A program made the translations under genes and the position numbers. Below, piece by piece: positions 53,201-62,200 of a stretch of 64,000 nt of DNA (positions are counted from its first letter, which is position 1; every line of letters starts with the position of its first letter). The stretch is from Lamellibrachia columna (Eukaryota > Annelida > Polychaeta > Sabellida > Siboglinidae). The stretch lies in contig OY759266.1 of NCBI GenBank assembly GCA_963662155.1, forward strand, positions 181,001 to 245,000. The letters run 5' to 3'. The notes under the pieces are model-generated. The model saw nothing but the letters and a program-made list of their open reading frames with translations. It searched no databases and was not told the DNA's origin.

Positions 53201-56200
53201 GTGGGGTGACCTGGTGGAGCGGGGTGACTTGGTGGAGTGGGTTGACCCGGTAGAGCGGGGTGACCTGGTGGAGCGGGGTGACCCGGTGGAGCGGGGTGAC
53301 CCAGTGGAGCAGGGTGACCCGGTGGAGCGGGGTGACCCGGTGGAGCGGGGTGATCTGGTGGAACAGGATGACCCAGTGGAGTGGGGTGCCCGGTGAAGCG
53401 GGGTGACCCGGTGGAGCGTAGGCCACTCGTTTTGTGCTTGCCTTTCCAGTTGTTTCCAATTAGTTCTGCCTTTGCCATATCTACCTTCACTTCATGGGAC
53501 CCCCTTGACCCTAGCCCTCTAGCATGTGTGCTACTAGATAAGTACAAGTACTATAGCATGCATGCTACTAGAGAAGTACAAGTACTTGGTCCCAGCCCTG
53601 TAGCACATATGCTACCAGAGAAGTACAAGCACTTGGCCCCAGCCCTGTAGCATGTATGCTACCAGAGAAGTACAATTACTTGACCCTAGCCCTGTAGCAT
53701 GTATGCTACCAGAGAAGTACAAGTACTTGACCCCAGCCCTGTAGTACGTATGCTACCAGAGAAGTACAAGTACAAGTACTTGACCCCCAGCCCTGTAACA
53801 TGTATGCTACCAGAGAAGTACAAGTACTTGGCCCCAGCCCTGTAGCATGTATGCTACCAGAGAAGTACAATTACTTGACCCTAGCCCTGTAGCACATATG
53901 CTACCAGAGAAGTACAAGTACTTGACCCCAGCCCTGTAGTACGTATGCTACCAGAGAAGTACAAGTACTTGACCCCCAGCCCTGTAACATGTATGCTACC
54001 AGAGAAGTACAAGTACTTGGCCCCAGCCCTGTAGCATGTATGCTACCAGAGAAGTACAAGTACTTGACACCAGTCCTGTAGCATGTATGCTACCAAAGAA
54101 GTACAAGTTCTTGACCCCAGTCCTGTAGCATGTATGCTACTAGAGAAGTACAAGTTCTTGACCCCAGCCCTGTAGCATGTATGCTACCAAAGAAGTACAA
54201 GTTCTTGACCCCAGTCCTGTAGCATGTATGCTACTAGAGAAGTACAAGTTCTTGACCCCAGCCCTGTAGCATGTATGCTACCAAAGAAGTACAAGTTCTT
54301 GACCCCAGTCCTGTAGCATGTATGCTACCAGAGAAGTACAAGTTCTTGACCCCAGCCCTGTAGCATGTATGCTACCAAAGAAGTACAAGTTATTGACCCC
54401 AGTCCTGTAGCATGTATGCTACAAAAGAAGTACAAGTTCTTGACCCCAGCCCTGTAGCATGTATGCTACCAAAGAAGTACAAGTTATTGACCCCAGTCCT
54501 GTAGCATGTATGCTACCAAAGAAGTACAAGTTCTTGACCCCAGCCCTGTAGCATGTATGCTACCAAAGAAGTACAAGTTATTGACCCCAGCCTTGTAGCA
54601 TGTATGCTACCAGAGAAGTACAAGTTATTGACCCCAGCCTTGTAGCATGTATGCTACCAAAGAAGTACAAGTTATTGACCCCAGTCCTGTAGCATGTATG
54701 CTACCAGAGAAGTACAAGTTATTGACCCCAGCCTTGTAGCATGTATGCTACCAAAGAAGTACAAGTTCTTGACCCCAGTCCTGTAGCATGTATGCTACCA
54801 AAGAAGTACAAGTTCTTGACCCCAGTCCTGTAGCATGTATGCTACCAAAGAAGTACAAGTTATTGACCCCAGTCCTGTAGCATGTATGCTACCAGAGAAG
54901 TACAAGTTATTGACCCCAGCCTTGTAGCATGTATGCTACCAAAGAAGTACAAGTTCTTGACCCCAGTCCTGTAGCATGTATGCTACCAAAGAAGTACAAG
55001 TTCTTGACCCCAGCCCTGTAGCATGTATGCTACCAGAGAAGTACAAGTTCTTGACCCCAGTCCTGTAGCATGTATGCTACCAAAGAAATACAAGTTCTTG
55101 ACTCCAGTCCTGTAGCATGTACGCTACCAGAGAAGTACAAGTTCTTGACCCCAGCCCTGTAGCATGTATGCTACCAAAGAAGTACAAGTTCTTGACCCCA
55201 GTCCTGTAGCATGTATGCTACCAGAGAAGTACAAGTTCTTGACCCCAGCCCTGTAGCATGTATGCTACCAAAGAAGTACAAGTTATTGACCCCAGTCCTG
55301 TAGCATGTATGCTACCAAAGAAGTACAAGTTCTTGACCCCAGCCCTGTAGCATGTATGCTACCAAAGAAGTACAAGTTATTGACCCCAGTCCTGTAGCAT
55401 GTATGCTACCAAAGAAGTACAAGTTCTTGACCCCAGCCCTGTAGCATGTATGCTACCAAAGAAGTACAAGTTCTTGACCCCAGTCCTGTAGCATGTATGC
55501 TACCAAAGAAGTACAAGTTCTTGACTCCAGTCCTGTAGCATGTATGCTACCAGAGAAGTACAAGTTCTTGACCCCAGCCCTGTAGCATGTATGCTACCAG
55601 AGAAGTACAAGTTCTTGACCCCAGTCCTGTAGCATGTATGCTACCAAAGAAATACAAGTTCTTGACTCCAGTCCTGTAGCATGTACGCTACCAGAGAAGT
55701 ACAAGTTCTTGACCCCAGCCCTGTAGCATGTATGCTACCAAAGAAATACAAGTTCTTGACTCCAGTCCTGTAGCATGTACGCTACCAGAGAAGTACAAGT
55801 TCTTGACCCCAGCCCTGTAGCATGTATGCTACCAAAGAAGTACAAGTTCTTGACCCCAGTCCTGTAGCATGTATGCTACCAGAGAAGTACAAGTTCTTGA
55901 CCCCAGCCCTGTAGCATGTATGCTACCAAAGAAGTACAAGTTCTTGACCCCAGTCCTGTAGCATGTATGCTACCAGAGAAGTACAAGTTATTGACCCCAG
56001 CCTTGTAGCCTGTATGCTACCAAAGAAGTACAAGTTCTTGACCCCAGTCCTGTAGCATGTATGCTACCAAAGAAGTACAAGTTCTTGACCCCAGTCCTGT
56101 AGCATGTATGCTACCAGAGAAGTACAAGTTCTTGACCCCAGTCCTGTAGCATGTATGCTACCAAAGAAATACAAGTTCTTGACCCCAGTCCTGTAGCATG

Positions 56201-59200
56201 TATGCTACCAGAGAAGTACAAGTTCTTGACCCCAGCCCTGTAGCATGTATGCTACAAAAGAAGTACAAGTTCTTGACCCCAGTCCTGTAGCATGTATGCT
56301 ACCAGAGAAGTACAAGTTCTTGACCCCAGCCCTGTAGCATGTATGCTACCAAATAAGTACAAGTTATTGACCCCAGCCCTGTAGCATGTATGCTACCAGA
56401 GAAGTACAAGTTCTAGACCCCAGTCCTGTAGCATGTATTCTACCAAAGAAATACAAGTTCTTGACCCCAGTCAAGTAATATGTATTTTTCATTTGGAAGC
56501 TGTATGTCTGTGTTGATGTGAACAAAATGAACATGATGTTGTGTATTTCTTCAAGAAGCATACCTTAATTTTCCAAGATGTCATGACTGTTTTGGAATAA
56601 TTTTCTTAACTTAATATTTTAGTAACACAGTAAAAACCCACGACTAATGCATTATTGAGTACTTTATGCTAGAAGTCTTAGGATGTCTTGTCATAGATAA
56701 AAAGTGAAATTATTGATCTATAAAACTTCATTTACACTTCCCCATTAATATAGTTCTTGTCATTCAGTGTGCTATTTGTTTTTTAATGGTGGAAGACCTA
56801 AAGACCTTCAGACCTTCTGTACAGTGTTTACTAAAGAGGATATCACTAAGTGGATAGATGAGGGATCACCAGTAGATATTATCTCCTTAGATTTTCAGAA
56901 AGCTTTTGACAAAGTGCCACATTAAAGATTACTGCTTAAATTAAAAGCCCATGGTATCGGGGATGGCATAATCAACTGGATAGAACAATTGCCGACTGAC
57001 AGAAGACAGCATGTTGTAGTAGATGGAGAGGTTTCATAGTGGAAATTAGTTTTGAATGTGGTACGACAAGGATCAGTATTAGCACCTTTATTATTCTTAA
57101 TATATATATCAATGGACTTGGACGACAATAGAAAAAGCAACGTACAGTACTGAAATTTGCGGATGACACAGAAGTGTTTCGAAAGGTTAACACTGATGGT
57201 GATAAATAATATTTACAAAAAGATCTAGAAAAATTAAATGGTCTCAAAAATGGCAGATGTTATTCAATTTTGGGAAATGTAAATGCCTACATACAGGACA
57301 CGGGAACTTAGATATAAACTATAATATGAGAGATACTGTTCTAGGTACTACTGTAAAAGAAAAGGACTTAGGAATAACAATAAGTGCTGATATGAAAGTT
57401 TCAGAACAGTGTGGTATTGCAGCTTCAAAGGGTAATCAAATTTGTGGGTTGATTAGGAGAAACATAACATACAGTACAAGGAATAAAGCTAATTATACCT
57501 CTGTATAAAGCAATAGTTAGGCCTCATTTAGAATACTGTATACAAGCGTGGAGACCATATCGTAAGAAGGATATAGATATGCTTGAACGCATACAGAGGA
57601 GAGCAACTACAATTATTCCAGAACTGAGAGACCTTAGTTATGAAGAACGCCTGAAACAATGTGGTTTAACAACTCTAGAGACAAGGAGATTAAGAGGAGA
57701 TCAAATTGAAGTTTTTAAGATATTGAATAGGTATGAAAATATTCATAGAAATATGTTTTTCTCGCTCAAGAAATATAGTAGAACTAGAGGACATAAGGTA
57801 AAATTAGTAAAGGATCAGTGTAGATTGGATATCAGGAAGTACTCGTTGACAGAGGACAATAAATGAATTGAACAAATTGTTTACGGATTGTGTAACTGCA
57901 AGTAGCGTGAATATGTTTAAAAACAAGGTTGACACATACCTCAGGAGGGCAGGTTACACGTGGATGAATGACTGAATGTAAGTCTCTAGATAAGCCAATG
58001 GCTTCCTTGTCCACTTGCCATCTGGGCCTTTGGTTTGGATAGCAAATCTTGTTAAATCTGTTACTGAGCAATACTTGCAATTATTGTTATTTCCCTTGGA
58101 GGCACATTGATGTGTGTTACTGTGTTGTTACATTGATGCATGTTACTGTGTTGTTACATTGATGTGTGTTACTGTGTTGTTACATTGAAGTGTGTTACTG
58201 TGTTGTTACATTGATGTGTGTTACTGTGTTGTTACATTGATGTGTGTTACTGTGTTGTTACATTGAAGTGTGTTACTGTGTTGTTACATTGATGTGTGTT
58301 ACTGTGTTGTTACATTGATGTGTGTTACCATATTGTTACATTGATGTGTGTTACTGTGTTGTTACATTGATGTGTGTTACTGTGTTGTTACATTGATGCA
58401 TGTTACTGTGTTGTTATATTGATGTGTGTTACTGTGTAGTTACATTGGTGCATGTTACCGTGTTGTTACATTGATGCATATTACCGTGTTGCTACATTGA
58501 TGCATGTTACCATGTTGTTACATTGATGCGTGTTACTGTGTTGTTACATTGATGTGTGTTACTGTGTTGCTACATTGATGCATGTTACCATGTTGTTACA
58601 TTGATGTGTGTTACCATGTTGTTACATTGATGTGTGTTACTGTGTTGTTACATTGATGTGTGTTACCGGGTTGTTACATTGATGTGTGTTACTGTGTTGT
58701 TACATTGATGTGTGTTACTGTTTTGTTACATTGATGTGTGTTACCGTGTTGTTACATTGATGTGTGTTACTGTGTTGTTACATTGATGTGTGTTACCATG
58801 TTGTTACATTGATGTGTGTTACTGTGTTGTTACATTGATGTGTGTTACTGCATTGTTTGACAACAGAATATCTTCCCAAATACCACCATTGTTTTTTCCA
58901 GAGCCTGCTTTGCTCTTCCAACCATTGCTCCCAGTTCCGTTGTGGTGGCTGCATCTCTCAGAAATAGAGGATCTCTGCTTATAAACTCTATGAATAGTTT
59001 GATTAGGACTAATTGATATAAAACACACCCTTCTAGCAAGTCCTGCCCAACTTGTATGATTGTGATGCTAGGAAATGATACAACTTGGGATGAAATACGT
59101 ACTTGATGGATGCTTCAGCTTGGAACCCACCTAGTCAAGGCCTACCCACTGCGGTCAAGGATTGAAGCGTGGGTCAACGAGAAATTCATGGAATTTCAGG

Positions 59201-62200
59201 TGGGCTATTATCAGATAGTAATAACAAAATCATAATAAATCTATACATAAACAAGATTACTCTACATCTTCAGTATAGAATAAAATAAACTGATTAAATT
59301 AAACCTGCTATATGGAAGTTATTATGTTAAGGTGGCTGGGGTGGCTATTATATGCTTCTCTTGAACAGTAGAAGTTTTTAAAATAAATTAACCATTTCAC
59401 AGATTGTAGTTGAAATACTATATAATATTCCAGATTAATACAATTTTTAGTTTTTCATTTATTTGGTTATGTTACAAGATTTAAAAAAAAAATTTGTAAA
59501 TGTGAAAAAATAGCCACAAGTTGCGAAATTATATCGTTTTGAGAAAACCCCAAAGAAATAAATGACATACGTATAGGTATGACAGTGTCACCGATACCTT
59601 TAACTAAGTTTAAGGGAGATTTTGGTTAACATAAGCGAATTATGTCTGCTACACCACTGTGAATGAATTAAAAAAACATTAATGACAGCCTAAAGTGACA
59701 GTGTATTTTTGACACAAACCCTTCACCAATCGTAATTCTAAACCATGTAAAGTTGCCTACATATAAGATGCATTCATACACCAATTTCATTGTCGTAGTT
59801 AAAAAAAATTTAAGTAGGTAATGTTTCCTGATTGTTTGTGATAACAGAATTGTTGATAGATACTCGTGTCATGCTTAACACGTGACAATTTTCACAGGCG
59901 TTTCACGCATTGTTGACAAAACATGATGGCCATTTCTATTATTGACATGTCCCCTTAATTTGCCGCCACAATGGCCCTGGAATCTGTATTTGTAGCGTGT
60001 TGTCATCTACAATATCAGGTTACACCAGCCGTCTGACAAACGTGTTTACGATTATTTTGATTGGTCCGTTATCCAGTGGTGTCACCAGTTCAGGGTCATA
60101 AGCCATTTCCGTTCAAAGGCACAATAAACTATGTTAGCGCTGATATTTGCTGGTTTAAGGAAATGATTTAGTTAAATATGATTTAGGTAGATATAATACT
60201 GATGTGTACCGAAATCACAGTAACCAGACAGTATGTTCCACGTTCACTGCGAACGAATATAGGTGGTTCGAAGCTCGACACACACGCGGTCGTTACTATG
60301 GAAACATCGTCAGTGTTTCTAAGAAGTCGGGGATTTCCAAAAAGGACTGTTTTTTAAAGGATGGATTGGTGAAATATGATGTTAGTGCTGGGTGACTTTG
60401 TGGTGTCAACGTTCATTTCAATATTTCCTAGCATGTTATGAAAAAAAAAAAAATCAACTTACATACTAGCCACCCCAGCTATCTTAAATATCTGGAATAA
60501 TTTTACAACCTGTTAATTTTCTCAGTTCAACTGCCTGTGGTTTATTAAAGAAAACCTACCAGCAGGAAATTATATCATTAGATTGAAAATGTTTTCCTTA
60601 ACAAACAGGACCAAATCCAGGCAAAGGTCTTATTTGATTGACTTACCTGGTAAATTGAAAGGCACAAAGGTTGCTTTGTGTAGTAGCTACGATCTTGTTT
60701 ACAGTGACGGTGGTTTCAATTTGTATATCAACCTACATTTCAGTTTGATGAGGTTTAACAAAATCTCTATTCAATCTATCTGAATATAAACACATGTCAT
60801 GTGAATTGTCTGAAACTGCTCTTTCTAGACCGAGCATTATGTCATATGAATTGTCTGAATCTGCTCCGTCTAGTCCAAGCATTGTGACATGTGAATTGTC
60901 TGAAACTGCTCTGTCTAGACATGAGAATCATGTGACATTGCTCCGTCTAGATGGAGCATTGTGATATGTGAATCATGTGACATTGCTCCATGTAGACTGA
61001 GCAGCAGTGTGGCATGTGAATAAAAAAGAAGGTGACATGACTGGCATGTGACGTTTGCAGAAAGATTTCATACAGCAACACCAGTGGAGTGCCCATGAGG
61101 AGACGATGGAAGTCTGTCGCCGCCAGAAGCTGGACCAGGCCTACTACTTCGTGCACAGAGACCTGATCTTCATGAGAGACGTCAGTCACTGTGTGTTCTT
61201 CTCTAATGTGCCCATCAGAGACGTCAGTCATTGTGTGTTCTTCTCTAATGTACCCATGAGATACATCAGTCACTCTGTGGGACTTCTGTAATGTGCCCAT
61301 GAGAGATGTCAGTTACTCTGTGTTCTTCTTTAATGTGCCCATGACAGACATCAGTCACCCTGTGATATTCCTCTGATGTGCCCATGAGAGACTTCAGTCA
61401 CTCTGTGGTATTTCTCTAATGTGCCAAAGTAACATAAGTAAAATAGTGCTGATTGTATATAAAGAGGTTGATAAATGATTAGAACAAATTATATACTGAC
61501 TGCAAATACTACCTTGCAAATGTGAATATGTCTATAAACATAGAATTGACAGCGGAGGGTGAAAAAGAATTTTGTCATTGAAAGCCAATTACACACGTCA
61601 CTGAGTAGACTAGACAACACCCAGTAGCTCACTGATTAACAAAGTAGTTCACTAAGCAGACACTTCAACGGACACTTCTGTATCCAAGCAAAAGTGTCCC
61701 TACATGGCAGGTGTCCCCTCATCGGAGGGACAGGCATGCTGGAGTGGAGGGCCAAAATAAGGCGCGTTAGGTGTTCCCATGTCTGCCACCAGGGTGCTAC
61801 TAACCAACAGCGATTGCTGCCCGCTGCTCCAAGTCCAAGAACGCTGTCGAAGTCAAAGTGTGCTTGCAGCACTATCGGCAATATGCAGTTTATAGAGTTT
61901 ATTAAACGAGTCAACTACCATCAACGTGTATTATTTTTAAATGTCACACTCTGTTTAATCGTTAACTGAATAAAATACATGTACGTATACCGTTATGGAA
62001 CTATGATGACGATGTACTGAACTAATAGGCCTACGAATCGAAAATAATAACCTGGATTTGAGCAGCCGAAAACGTATATGAGTTGACACACGCAGTATGT
62101 ATGCTGATTAAACATAGAAAACGACAATAGGCAGAATTAATAATCGTTTCACCTCGATTTTCAACTGATCTCGACAGAAGCATAAATTTATGATGCACGA

